This document shows, piece by piece, positions 14,572 through 22,710 of a DNA stretch of 23,058 nucleotides. The translations under genes and the position numbers were made by a program. Positions within the stretch are counted from its first letter, which is position 1; each line of letters opens with the position of its first letter. The notes under the pieces were generated by a model. The model saw nothing but the letters and a program-made list of their open reading frames with translations. It was not told where the DNA came from and did not search any database. Source of the DNA: Acetofilamentum sp. (GTDB taxonomy: Bacteria > Bacteroidota > Bacteroidia > Bacteroidales > DTU049); contig DYON01000010.1 of assembly GCA_020720525.1 (NCBI GenBank), forward strand, positions 1 to 23,058, read 5' to 3'.

Positions 14572-16201
14572 GCTTTTTATTCCTATTATTTTGTTTGTGG
14601 GACTGATGTTTACATCGTCAACAAACAGCGATTTCGAAATATCGAAAAATCTCGACATTTTTGCAACTCTCTATCGCGAGCTCAACCAAAATTATGTTGA
14701 CGAATTGCAACCTGGCGAGCTTATGAAAACCGCTATCGACGAGATGCTCAAATCGCTCGACCCATACACGGTTTACATTTCGGAAGCCGATATCGAAGAT
14801 TTTCGATTTATGACAACAGGTCAATATGGAGGCATTGGATCGCTTATTCAACAACAAAGCGATTTTATTGTAATTACAGAACCATACGAGGGATTTCCAG
14901 CTCAAACAAATGGTCTCAGAGCTGGAGACATCATTGTTGAAATAAATGGGAAACCTGTAAGTGGAAAAACCGTTAGCGAAGTAAGCGATTTGTTGAAAGG
15001 TCAACCAGGAAGCATGGTTGAATTGGTCATTAAACGACCTGCAGCAGACAAAAACATCAATTTTAGCATCGAGCGCAAAGAAATTAAAGTAAGCGATATT
15101 CCTTGGTCAGGGATGGTCGATCCCAAAGTTGGCTACATTAAGCTCAACAGTTTTACCATGAATTCGGGAAATGAAGTGAAAAACGCGTTTGATAAGCTCA
15201 AATCGGAAAGCCCAAACATGGATGGTATTATACTCGATTTGCGAGGAAATGGAGGAGGATTGCTTTCGGAAGCTGTAAATATTGCCAATATTTTTGTTGA
15301 CAAAGGAACCACCGTTGTATTGACCAAAGGAAAATTGAGCGATAGCAACAAAACCTACAAAACGCTCAACAATGCGGTTGATAAAAGCATCCGATTGGTT
15401 GTTTTGATAAACGGATACAGCGCATCGGCAAGCGAAATTGTGGCTGGTTTTATTCAAGATGTGGATCGTGGAGTTATTGTTGGCGAGAAATCGTACGGGA
15501 AAGGACTGGTACAGAATGTAATTCCTCTTTCGTACAACACCAGCCTGAAGGTAACCGTTGCAAAATACTATATTCCAAGCGGCCGATGCATTCAAGCAAT
15601 TGATTATTCAAAAAAAGTAAATGGAAAAGCTGTTCATTACAACGACTCGACCAAGCAGCGCTTTACAACCAAAAACGGACGCGTTGTTTACGATGCAGGA
15701 GGTATTTTGCCCGATGTGAAAGTGGTCGCCGATAGCCTAAGTGATATTACAATTAGTTTGTTGCTCAAAAACCACATCTTCAATTTTGCCACCGAATACG
15801 TGCTTAAACATCCCAAAATTGCAAGCCCAGAAACATTTGAACTTTCAGATGCAGATTACAACGAATTTATTGCCTATCTCGATGGAAAAGAATACGGCTA
15901 CAAAACAGCCAGCGAGCGTAAACTTGAAGAGCTTATTTCGTCTATGAAAGACGATAAGTACTACGATATTTCCCTCGACGAAATAAATAAACTGCAAGCA
16001 AAAATTAGCCACAACAAACAGCAAGACCTGCAACTGTTTCGCGAAGAAATAAAACAGGTGTTAGCAAACGAGATTGTTTCGCGCTATTATTACCAAAAAG
16101 GACGTATTTTATACAATATGAAATACGACAAAGACGTAAAGAAGGCTGTTGAAATTCTTATCGATCAGCAAGAATACAAAAGAATTCTTTCAGGAGAATA
16201 G
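14552..16201 (+). CDS. S41 family C-terminal processing peptidase
   Basis: An exported serine protease of the Tsp/CtpA type that cleaves proteins from their C-termini in the periplasm. Residues ~1-22 form a signal peptide or anchor. A PDZ domain covers about 93-165 (GGIGSLIQQ... GLRAGDIIVEINGKPV). The catalytic core carries GYSASASEIVAGF with nucleophile Ser292 and SYGKGLVQ with base Lys317, separated by 25 residues as in E. coli Tsp. A helical C-terminal region (~400-549) completes the 549 residues. ATG 14552 is chosen because a signal peptide follows; the frame is open to 14495 inside yidD but that stretch is not signal-like. It is followed three bases later by the O-antigen-ligase-like gene. 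The substrate is unknown. Confidence 0.95.
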   Translation: MKNLISKLFIPIILFVGLMFTSSTNSDFEISKNLDIFATLYRELNQNYVDELQPGELMKTAIDEMLKSLDPYTVYISEADIEDFRFMTTGQYGGIGSLIQQQSDFIVITEPYEGFPAQTNGLRAGDIIVEINGKPVSGKTVSEVSDLLKGQPGSMVELVIKRPAADKNINFSIERKEIKVSDIPWSGMVDPKVGYIKLNSFTMNSGNEVKNAFDKLKSESPNMDGIILDLRGNGGGLLSEAVNIANIFVDKGTTVVLTKGKLSDSNKTYKTLNNAVDKSIRLVVLINGYSASASEIVAGFIQDVDRGVIVGEKSYGKGLVQNVIPLSYNTSLKVTVAKYYIPSGRCIQAIDYSKKVNGKAVHYNDSTKQRFTTKNGRVVYDAGGILPDVKVVADSLSDITISLLLKNHIFNFATEYVLKHPKIASPETFELSDADYNEFIAYLDGKEYGYKTASERKLEELISSMKDDKYYDISLDEINKLQAKISHNKQQDLQLFREEIKQVLANEIVSRYYYQKGRILYNMKYDKDVKKAVEILIDQQEYKRILSGE

Positions 16202-16204
16202 TTC

Positions 16205-17761
16205 ATGAAATCAGCCGAGGCAACATATCAGCAATTCAAATATCCAATTGTGATTGGGTTGCTTTTTTTTGGTCTGGTTTTTTCGAAATGGTTTCTTACA
16301 GTTGCTGAGTTTTTGCTTCTTATTGCAGTTCTTACCGATAGAAATTCGCGCAAACGCTTGCTAAATTCTTTTTCGTCGCCACTGGTTCTTAGCCTTATAG
16401 CACTGTTTGCTCTTCATGCCATTGGCTTGCTTTGGACCGACGATATGGGTTATGCTGCAAAAGACTTAAAAAACAAAGTTCCAATATTGTTTTTCCCCAT
16501 CTTGTTTTTTGCTGCTGGAACACTCAAATTAGATATTGCACGAAAATTAATGTTGTTTTTTGCAGCTTTGGTTTTGTTGCTTCCGATTCTCACTGCATTT
16601 TTTCATCTTTTAGAGCCAAATTCAGGAACAGCTATTGCCTATGGTCAAAGCCATATTCGATTTTCACTGTTGGTTTGTCTTGCTGTATTTTTTATCATTT
16701 ATTTCAGAGGACAAAGCAGTAGAGTTATTAAAATTGCTTCGGTGCCTGCAATTGCATTGTTGTTGTTGTTTTTGTTCAAGCTCGAATCGTTTACGGGATA
16801 CATTGTTTTCTTTTTGATGTTGTTTTTTATTCCAATTTTAATGTGGAAAAAAATAACCAGAAATTGGATTCGAATTATTGTAATCATAATTCCCCTATTC
16901 ATTTCAGCATTATCGATTTGGGGTTTTTTAAATGTCAAAAGAAATTGTTTCCCAAATAGCGAAACCATTGATAATTCGAAACTTGATAAACGGTCGGCTC
17001 AGGGAAGTTATTATGTTTACGACAACAAAATCAATTTGTCTGAAAATGGCAATGCAATTTATGTATACATTGCCGAGCAAGAAATGATTTCGGCATGGAA
17101 CAAGAGAAGCAGTCAGAAACTTGATAGCTCAGAATACGATGAAATGAATGTTTTAATGCGCTATCTATCGTCAAAAGGATTAAGAAAAGATAGTGTTGGA
17201 GTTTTTTCGTTGAGCGATATCGATATAAATAATATTGAGCAAGGTTACACCAATTATTTACAGCCACAATTCGACCCATTTCGCGACCGTATTTATCGTT
17301 TCCTTTGGGAGATAAGTGTTTATCGCGAAAATAACGATCCAAGTGGTCATTCATTGACCCAACGTTTAGAATATTGGAAAGCGTCCATTCGAATTATTAA
17401 GAAGTATCCATTATTTGGAATTGGCACTGGCGATATTTCAAATGCATTTAAAAGTGAATACGAAATAATGCAAAGCAAGCTGAAACCCGAATACCGTTTG
17501 AGGGCTCACAATCAGTTTCTTTCCATTGCTGTTGCATTTGGCCTTTTTGGGCTTCTTATTTTCATTTATGTGCTGCTTTCGCCTTTTGTTTTAAAGAAAA
17601 TTCCCGACATTCGACTCTATTCAGGATTTATTTTCATATTTTTGTTGTCGATGCTCAACGAAGACACTCTCGAAACTCAAGTAGGAGTGACTTTTTATGC
17701 GCTTTTAAATAGCTTTTTGCTTTTGATGTTTCCGGGTACTAAAAAAGAGGCGGAAAAATGA
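16205..17761 (+). CDS. O-antigen ligase family (Wzy_C-like) membrane protein
   Basis: A 518-residue polytopic protein of the O-antigen ligase/polymerase superfamily, which moves or polymerises undecaprenyl-linked glycans at the periplasmic face of the inner membrane. About eight hydrophobic helices fill residues 12-240. A large soluble loop (~245-430) holds WNKRS (298 on), RYLSSKGLRKDS and SLTQRLEYWKAS, a set I recall from Bacteroidota members. The superfamily's RAHNQFLSIAVAFG motif (His435) follows, then the last helices. It starts three bases after the S41 gene and overlaps cdd by four bases (ATGA). No glycosyltransferase or flippase genes are nearby, so whether it acts on lipopolysaccharide, a capsule or protein glycans is open. 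Confidence 0.85.
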   Translation: MKSAEATYQQFKYPIVIGLLFFGLVFSKWFLTVAEFLLLIAVLTDRNSRKRLLNSFSSPLVLSLIALFALHAIGLLWTDDMGYAAKDLKNKVPILFFPILFFAAGTLKLDIARKLMLFFAALVLLLPILTAFFHLLEPNSGTAIAYGQSHIRFSLLVCLAVFFIIYFRGQSSRVIKIASVPAIALLLLFLFKLESFTGYIVFFLMLFFIPILMWKKITRNWIRIIVIIIPLFISALSIWGFLNVKRNCFPNSETIDNSKLDKRSAQGSYYVYDNKINLSENGNAIYVYIAEQEMISAWNKRSSQKLDSSEYDEMNVLMRYLSSKGLRKDSVGVFSLSDIDINNIEQGYTNYLQPQFDPFRDRIYRFLWEISVYRENNDPSGHSLTQRLEYWKASIRIIKKYPLFGIGTGDISNAFKSEYEIMQSKLKPEYRLRAHNQFLSIAVAFGLFGLLIFIYVLLSPFVLKKIPDIRLYSGFIFIFLLSMLNEDTLETQVGVTFYALLNSFLLLMFPGTKKEAEK

Positions 17762-18234
17762 AAAAGAATGAATTACATATTGCTTACCAATCGTTCGAAA
17801 AGGTCGAAGAGCTTCAACCCAACGATTTGGTGCTGGTTAATCATGCAATCGCTGCGGCTGCAGTTGCCTATGCCCCGTATTCTGGATTTCATGTTGGGGC
17901 ATCGCTGCGGCTCAAAAATGGCGAAATTGTCAAAGGAAGCAATCAGGAAAATTCGGCTTATCCTTCGGGGCTTTGTGCCGAAAGAGTTGCTTTGTTTTAT
18001 GCTGGATCGCAATTTCCCAACACCGAAATTGAAGCAATGGCTGTAACCGCCCGTACTCCTGGCAAAAAGCTCAAAATGATTGTAAAACCTTGTGGTGCTT
18101 GCCGGCAGGTGATGCTCGAAACCGCACAAAGGCAGAAAACCCCTTTTAAAATTATACTTGTTGGAGAAGACGGACAAGGGCTGCTTTTCGATAGCATTGC
18201 CGATTTGATTCCTTTTAGTTTTGAATTTGAATGA
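17758..18234 (+). CDS. cdd: Cytidine deaminase
   Basis: A zinc hydrolase that deaminates cytidine and deoxycytidine to the uridine forms in pyrimidine salvage. The product has 158 residues, the size of the small tetrameric class. The zinc and catalytic motifs are intact: CAE (Cys73 and the proton-shuttling Glu75) and PCGAC (Cys112 and Cys115). Substrate-binding segments AYAPYSGFHVGA (37-48) and NQENSAYPSG (62-71) are present. It overlaps the preceding gene by four bases and the following one by four (18231-18234), so it is embedded in the same operon although its function is unrelated to its envelope-related neighbours. Confidence 0.96.
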   Translation: MKKNELHIAYQSFEKVEELQPNDLVLVNHAIAAAAVAYAPYSGFHVGASLRLKNGEIVKGSNQENSAYPSGLCAERVALFYAGSQFPNTEIEAMAVTARTPGKKLKMIVKPCGACRQVMLETAQRQKTPFKIILVGEDGQGLLFDSIADLIPFSFEFE

Positions 18235-19442
18235 TTTCAATGAATATGAAAAACCAACTTAGTCCTTTTTTTCTAATATTTACCGCAATTGCTTTGTTGC
18301 TTATTGTATCGTCGTGCGGCAACAACAAACAAGCCGGCAACAACGAGGTTGTTTTTGAAGGTCGCTTCATTCATAGCCGAGCCAATGTTGTTTACTTCGA
18401 TGTTATCCATGTTGAATCGGCTGCGCGAATCGATTCGATTGTGCTCGACGAAGATGGAGCTTTTCAACTTCGCTATAAAACCGAAAAGCCTGTATTTTTT
18501 AAAGTCTCAACGTCCGAAGATAATTTCATCACCATCATTGCCGATCCAGGCGAAACAATTACACTAAGTGGCGACATCAACGCACTGTCCGAATCGTACA
18601 CCGTTTCGGGCTCGCCTGCATCTGACCTTGTGGCAAAATATCTCGAGTTTACACGGGGTCAATACAAAAAACTCGATACGCTCTCCCTTATTTGGGAAAA
18701 CAACAAATACAGCGAAAACAAACTCGACTTGCGCGATTCGCTCGATTTGTTGTCGAAAAGCATTTTTGCCGACCAGCGCAACTATGTGCTCGATCTTATT
18801 AAAAAAAATCCAAATTCATTGGGAAGCTTATTTGTTCTTTATCAGTATTTTGGACGAGCACCGGTTTTAGACCCCTTTGAATATTTCGAGCTATATGAAT
18901 CGTTGGCCAAATCGCTTTCGGCAATATATCCCGATTTTGAGCATGTTGGGCATTTAAACATGAGAGTGAATAAAACTCGCCTCGCCATTAAAGAAGAAGA
19001 AGAAATTAAAGCCCGGCTCGACACTGGAAAAGTTGCACCCGATTTTTCGTTGCCCGATATAAACAACAATACTATAAAGCTCTCCGACCTCAAAGGGAAA
19101 GTGGTATTGCTTCATTTTTGGGGTTCTTGGTCGGACGAAAGCATCAGGCAGCTCAATGCTTTGCGCAATTACAATCAAACTTATGGACAAAAAGGGCTTG
19201 TAATATTCTCTGTTTCTTTCGATTACGACAAAGATATGTGGACCAACGCAATTGATGCTGAAGACATGAAATGGTACAATGTATGCGATTTGAAATATAC
19301 CGATTCTCCCATTGCAAAACTTTACCACGTTGAGCAAACACCGTTTTTCTATTTACTCGATCGCGACCAAGTAATAGCCAAAAAAAGTGGCAATATTGAT
19401 GAAATTGGGAATGCCATTTACAAATTGTTCTTTGCGCATTAA
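18231..19442 (+). CDS. TlpA-like lipoprotein lacking the redox CxxC
   Basis: A 403-residue predicted lipoprotein: hydrophobic helix 11-28, then the lipobox IVSSC with Cys29 as the lipidated residue. Residues ~38-140 are DUF4369-like (IADPGETITLSG), followed by a helical middle region with several LDxxDSLDLL-like stretches. A thioredoxin fold covers ~268-403 (APDFSLPD, LKGKVVLLHFWGSW). Where the 313-1404 paralog has WCKPC, this one has WSDES (Trp300-Ser304), so both redox cysteines are gone. The cis-proline region TPFFYLLD (Pro371) is kept. It cannot act as a conventional disulfide oxidoreductase and may be a binding protein or chaperone. ATG 18231 overlaps the cdd stop; ATGs at 18240 and 18246 are also possible. 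Confidence 0.88.
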   Translation: MISMNMKNQLSPFFLIFTAIALLLIVSSCGNNKQAGNNEVVFEGRFIHSRANVVYFDVIHVESAARIDSIVLDEDGAFQLRYKTEKPVFFKVSTSEDNFITIIADPGETITLSGDINALSESYTVSGSPASDLVAKYLEFTRGQYKKLDTLSLIWENNKYSENKLDLRDSLDLLSKSIFADQRNYVLDLIKKNPNSLGSLFVLYQYFGRAPVLDPFEYFELYESLAKSLSAIYPDFEHVGHLNMRVNKTRLAIKEEEEIKARLDTGKVAPDFSLPDINNNTIKLSDLKGKVVLLHFWGSWSDESIRQLNALRNYNQTYGQKGLVIFSVSFDYDKDMWTNAIDAEDMKWYNVCDLKYTDSPIAKLYHVEQTPFFYLLDRDQVIAKKSGNIDEIGNAIYKLFFAH

Positions 19443-20700
19443 AATCATTTTTATATCGCTGTTGTTCGCTGCATTTCCAATTACGGAATGCTTTGCGCAG
19501 CTTTCGCCTTTTCAACCTCACACGCTTGCTTTTCGCCAAAGTCCACCAAAAGAAAACACAGGGTTTTTCGACCCCGTTTTGTACCATTTTCGCGATCAGA
19601 AAAACAGAACAGAAACTTTCCTGTACCCTTTAATTATTTGGAGCGAAAACAATCGTTTTATGCCCGGAATTTTGGTTACCAATTGCATTGGACTTCAACA
19701 TAAATTCGATTATCAGCTTTTTTCGATGTATAGTTCGAAATTTGAATCGATGACTGGAAGTGGAAAAATGACAATCAACCATGTTCTTTCAAAAGAAAAA
19801 ATTGAACGAAGCAGCATTTTTGTGGAAGCAAAAAGCTATTTTTTGCCCGATTATGAAGGAACTTCGTTACGCTTCTATCAATGGGAAGCTGGTTTTCGGT
19901 TAGGTACAACCCATAAGAGCGACTCGACCGAAACGCAAAAGCATTTTGAGTTGAAATTTCATCAAAACGGAACCCAAACCATCGTTTACGAAAACAACGG
20001 AACGACGTACGAGCCCAACCAGAGCTACAAAATGCTAAAAGCTATTAGGGCAAAATGGAGATTAGAGCGGATCAAGCCCGAGCGGCCTTTTAGTGTAACT
20101 GTTAAAGGCGATTTTTGGAGCAATTTCGGCAGAATATATGCAATGTATGAATACGACAACTTGTATGCAAAGCATCGTTCGTTTACCTTTAAATCTTTTG
20201 CTGGTGGATTTTTATATTCGCAAAGCAAATTCATCAATCAATTTGATGCACGCCTCAATCCAGCTTCGATTGGCTATCAGCAAGATGTGTTTTATGATGG
20301 CTTGTTTTTTGGTCGAAATTCTGAAGAAAGATTTTACAATCAGCAAGGATTGTCAGAAACAGGCTGCATGTACACCATTTCAGCCCTTGGAAAGACATGG
20401 GATTGGACCGTTGCTGCATCTACAAGTATTTCGTTGCCATTCGACCTTCCAATTCGATTGTATTTGTCGGGCGGAATTGTTCCCGACGCATTAAATAGCA
20501 ATAAACCCTTTCTGATGACCGAAGGAGGAATTTTAATTATGCCAGTAAAAAAATATTTCGAAATTGCGTTTCCAATTTTCACCGATTCTCGCACCCGCGA
20601 AAGCATTCAGCTAAATACCAGCAGCTATTTACAGAAAATCAGATTTATTGTTAACTTTGACCGTATTAAGAATTTGAAATGGCCATCAAAACGGAAATAG
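19411..20700 (+). CDS. Putative outer-membrane beta-barrel protein
   Basis: An exported protein of about 429 residues with no family I can name firmly. A signal peptide is evident (RIKIIFISLLFAAFPITECFAQ). The rest is rich in alternating aromatic strands: FLYPLIIWSENNRFMPGILVTN, FDYQLFSMYSSKF, YQWEAGFRLG, FEIAFPIF and a C-terminal IRFIVNF. The NRFMPGILVTN...FDYQLFSMYSSK pattern reminds me of the barrel-like C-terminal domain on large Bacteroidota M1-type peptidases; no HExxH peptidase motif is present. Start choice is difficult: ATG 19411 overlaps the previous gene by 32 bases; TTG 19432 gives a cleaner signal peptide; GTG 19387 is also in frame. The 3' end overlaps lpxH by 22 bases. Confidence 0.7.
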   Translation: MPFTNCSLRIKIIFISLLFAAFPITECFAQLSPFQPHTLAFRQSPPKENTGFFDPVLYHFRDQKNRTETFLYPLIIWSENNRFMPGILVTNCIGLQHKFDYQLFSMYSSKFESMTGSGKMTINHVLSKEKIERSSIFVEAKSYFLPDYEGTSLRFYQWEAGFRLGTTHKSDSTETQKHFELKFHQNGTQTIVYENNGTTYEPNQSYKMLKAIRAKWRLERIKPERPFSVTVKGDFWSNFGRIYAMYEYDNLYAKHRSFTFKSFAGGFLYSQSKFINQFDARLNPASIGYQQDVFYDGLFFGRNSEERFYNQQGLSETGCMYTISALGKTWDWTVAASTSISLPFDLPIRLYLSGGIVPDALNSNKPFLMTEGGILIMPVKKYFEIAFPIFTDSRTRESIQLNTSSYLQKIRFIVNFDRIKNLKWPSKRK

Positions 20701-21482
20701 CAACCTCATTGACGCTTGTCGATGGCAAAAAGATGTATTTTGCCTCCGATTTGCACCTTGGAATTCCTGGAAGCCGAAAGGTGGAAGACAGTTTTGTGAA
20801 GTGGCTCGACACCATCAAAGTCGATTGCCAATACCTGATGCTTGTTGGCGATATTTTCGACTTTTGGTTCGAATACAAGCATGTTGTGCCTCGCGGATAT
20901 GTGCGGCTTCTTGGCAAACTTGCCGAATTGTCCGATTCGGGCATCGAAATATTTTGCTTTACAGGCAACCACGATATGTGGATGTTTGGCTATCTCGAAC
21001 AAGAAATTGGCGTGAAATTGTTCCGAAAACCACAACGATTTTTGATTGCAGGAAAAACCATCGAAGTTGGGCATGGCGATGGACTTGGCCCTGGCGATCG
21101 TGGTTACAAATTCATTAAAATGGTGTTTTCGAGTCGCTTTGCTCAATGGATGTTTGCCCGATTGCACCCCAATTTTGCTTTTGGTATTGCTCGCTATTTT
21201 TCTCGTCGAAGCCGCATTGCCAATGGCGATGGCGAGGAAATTTACAAAGGCGATAGCAAAGAATTTTTGGTTCAATACATTCAGCAAACAACCATCGAAA
21301 ACCGAGCTGATATTTACATTTTCGGACATCGGCATTTGCCACTCGATATGAAAATAGGTGATTCTCAGTATATCAATTTAGGTGAATGGGTGCACCATAA
21401 AACATTTGCAGTGTTCGAGAAGGAGGCTTCGCTTTTGCATTCTAAATTCTTGCTTAAAGACCTTCAAACACCATCAATATAG
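20679..21482 (+). CDS. lpxH: UDP-2,3-diacylglucosamine diphosphatase
   Basis: A calcineurin-type metallophosphoesterase that hydrolyses UDP-2,3-diacylglucosamine to lipid X in lipid A synthesis, at the cytosolic face of the inner membrane. All metal-binding motifs are present: SDLHLG (Asp24, His26), GDIFDFW (Asp58), GNHD (Asn97, His98), GHGDG (His132) and FGHRH (His217, His219). Its 267 residues include insertions relative to the ~240-residue E. coli enzyme. LpxH is the natural choice among similar phosphoesterases because of the GDIFDFWFEY motif and the envelope context. It overlaps the previous gene by 22 bases, ends the ten-gene run, and its stop codon lies inside the 3' end of the convergent deacylase gene. 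Confidence 0.9.
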   Translation: MAIKTEIATSLTLVDGKKMYFASDLHLGIPGSRKVEDSFVKWLDTIKVDCQYLMLVGDIFDFWFEYKHVVPRGYVRLLGKLAELSDSGIEIFCFTGNHDMWMFGYLEQEIGVKLFRKPQRFLIAGKTIEVGHGDGLGPGDRGYKFIKMVFSSRFAQWMFARLHPNFAFGIARYFSRRSRIANGDGEEIYKGDSKEFLVQYIQQTTIENRADIYIFGHRHLPLDMKIGDSQYINLGEWVHHKTFAVFEKEASLLHSKFLLKDLQTPSI

Positions 21483-21986
21483 TTGCAAGAACGAATAATT
21501 GTTGCCAACTGTTTCAAGAAAATCTCGAAAATCAGAGAAATTTATCACCAAAGAAGCTTCGTTGTGGTTTGGATGAAAACTGATTCGTTCAAAATTTTGC
21601 AAGTTTTTATCGATGAAAACAATTACATGATTGTCATGATCGTGAATGAGTCCAAAAGGAGAAACACTTCCTGGTATAATTTTCAGATATCGCCACATGC
21701 GTTCGGGCGATGCAAAGGTTAGCTTTCCTTGTTTCAAACGCGTTTCTAAGTCGCGAATAGCAATGGTTTGCTGATAGTGAAATACAACAAGATAATGCTG
21801 ATTTCCTTTGTGGTTGCGAAAAAACAGATTTTTGCAATGTGCTGCATCGATATCTTTCCAATACAGCGATGCAATTTCGGCTGTGGGAGCTGGTGGATGT
21901 TCGTAGTAGTCGAACGAAATCCTGAGTTGTTCGAGGTAATCATAAACAGCCGAATCACCCTTATTTGTTTTTTCCTCTGACTTCAC
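21474..21986 (-). CDS. YbaK/ProX-domain aminoacyl-tRNA deacylase
   Basis: A small cytosolic editing enzyme of the YbaK/ProX superfamily that likely clears mischarged tRNAs (for example Ala-tRNAPro). Evidence is YYEHPPAPTAEIA, HCKNLFFRNHKG, HYLVVFHY and, most telling, IIPGSVSPFGLIHD followed by VIVFIDKNL, matching the PrdX/ProXp-type free-standing proteins. The product is 170 residues from GTG 21986; an in-frame TTG at 22004 gives 176 and there is no ATG near the N-terminus. The start region overlaps the mtgA 3' end by 26 bases, so it is probably translated from the mtgA transcript. Its stop codon overlaps lpxH by nine bases on the opposite strand. The exact tRNA substrate cannot be read from sequence. 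Confidence 0.88.
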   Translation of the reverse strand: MKSEEKTNKGDSAVYDYLEQLRISFDYYEHPPAPTAEIASLYWKDIDAAHCKNLFFRNHKGNQHYLVVFHYQQTIAIRDLETRLKQGKLTFASPERMWRYLKIIPGSVSPFGLIHDHDNHVIVFIDKNLQNFERISFHPNHNEASLVINFSDFRDFLETVGNNYSFLQLY

Positions 21987-22710
21987 TATATGGGTGCTTT
22001 TCAAGTTTTTGTGGTCCTATATTCAGCATGTTGCGGCTGATGATATTTTTGCGCGCATACAAATTGGGGTTGCCAGTTTTAACATTCCACTTTCGAGGAT
22101 TGGGTAAACTTGCCACCAATAAGGCAGCTTGGTCGAACGAGAGTCTGTTTGCATGAGTATTGAAATATTCTATCGATGCTTCTTCGGCACCATAAATGCC
22201 ATCGCCATATTCAATCACATTGAGATATACCTCCATGATGCGCTCTTTGCTCCAGAAAGTCTCGATTAGAAACGTAAAATAGACTTCCAACCCTTTACGA
22301 ACCCAAGTTCGGTCGGGCCAAAGAAAAACATTTTTAGCTGTTTGCTGCGAAATAGTACTTGCACCTCGTTTTATTTTATGTGTTTTGTTGTATTCCTTTG
22401 CATTCTCGATAGCATCCCAGTCGAAGCCATTGTGATAAAGAAAGTACCCGTCTTCGCCAGCAATAACACCTTGCCACATATATGGACTTATCGAATCTAT
22501 ATCGACCCAGTCGTATTTCATTTTCAATTCTATTCCGTCCGATTTCTGCTCGAACAATCGAATAACCATTAACGGAGTGATTGGCGGGTTGACCCAACGA
22601 TATATAAAGGTTGTTCCTATGGTTGAAACAAAGAAAATGACGGTCAATTTCAGCAAAAATCGCCAAAATCGACCCAGAAAAGAGCGTTGTTTTTTTCTCA
22701 GCGTTGCCAT
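21961..22710 (-). CDS. mtgA: Monofunctional biosynthetic peptidoglycan transglycosylase
   Basis: A membrane-anchored GT51 glycosyltransferase that polymerises lipid II into glycan strands on the periplasmic side. It has 249 residues: a basic N-terminus, one membrane helix (~16-37), then the GT51 domain. Motifs present are GEDGYFLYHNGFDW with catalytic Glu86, RGASTISQQTAKN (115-127), RKGLE with Glu142, and KERIMEVYLNVIEYG (155-169). There is no transpeptidase domain, so it is the monofunctional type and not a class A PBP. ATG 22710 opens ahead of the anchor, and a promoter-like box lies 20 bases upstream. The deacylase gene follows with overlap. Confidence 0.95.
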   Translation of the reverse strand: MATLRKKQRSFLGRFWRFLLKLTVIFFVSTIGTTFIYRWVNPPITPLMVIRLFEQKSDGIELKMKYDWVDIDSISPYMWQGVIAGEDGYFLYHNGFDWDAIENAKEYNKTHKIKRGASTISQQTAKNVFLWPDRTWVRKGLEVYFTFLIETFWSKERIMEVYLNVIEYGDGIYGAEEASIEYFNTHANRLSFDQAALLVASLPNPRKWNVKTGNPNLYARKNIISRNMLNIGPQKLEKHPYSEVRGKNK

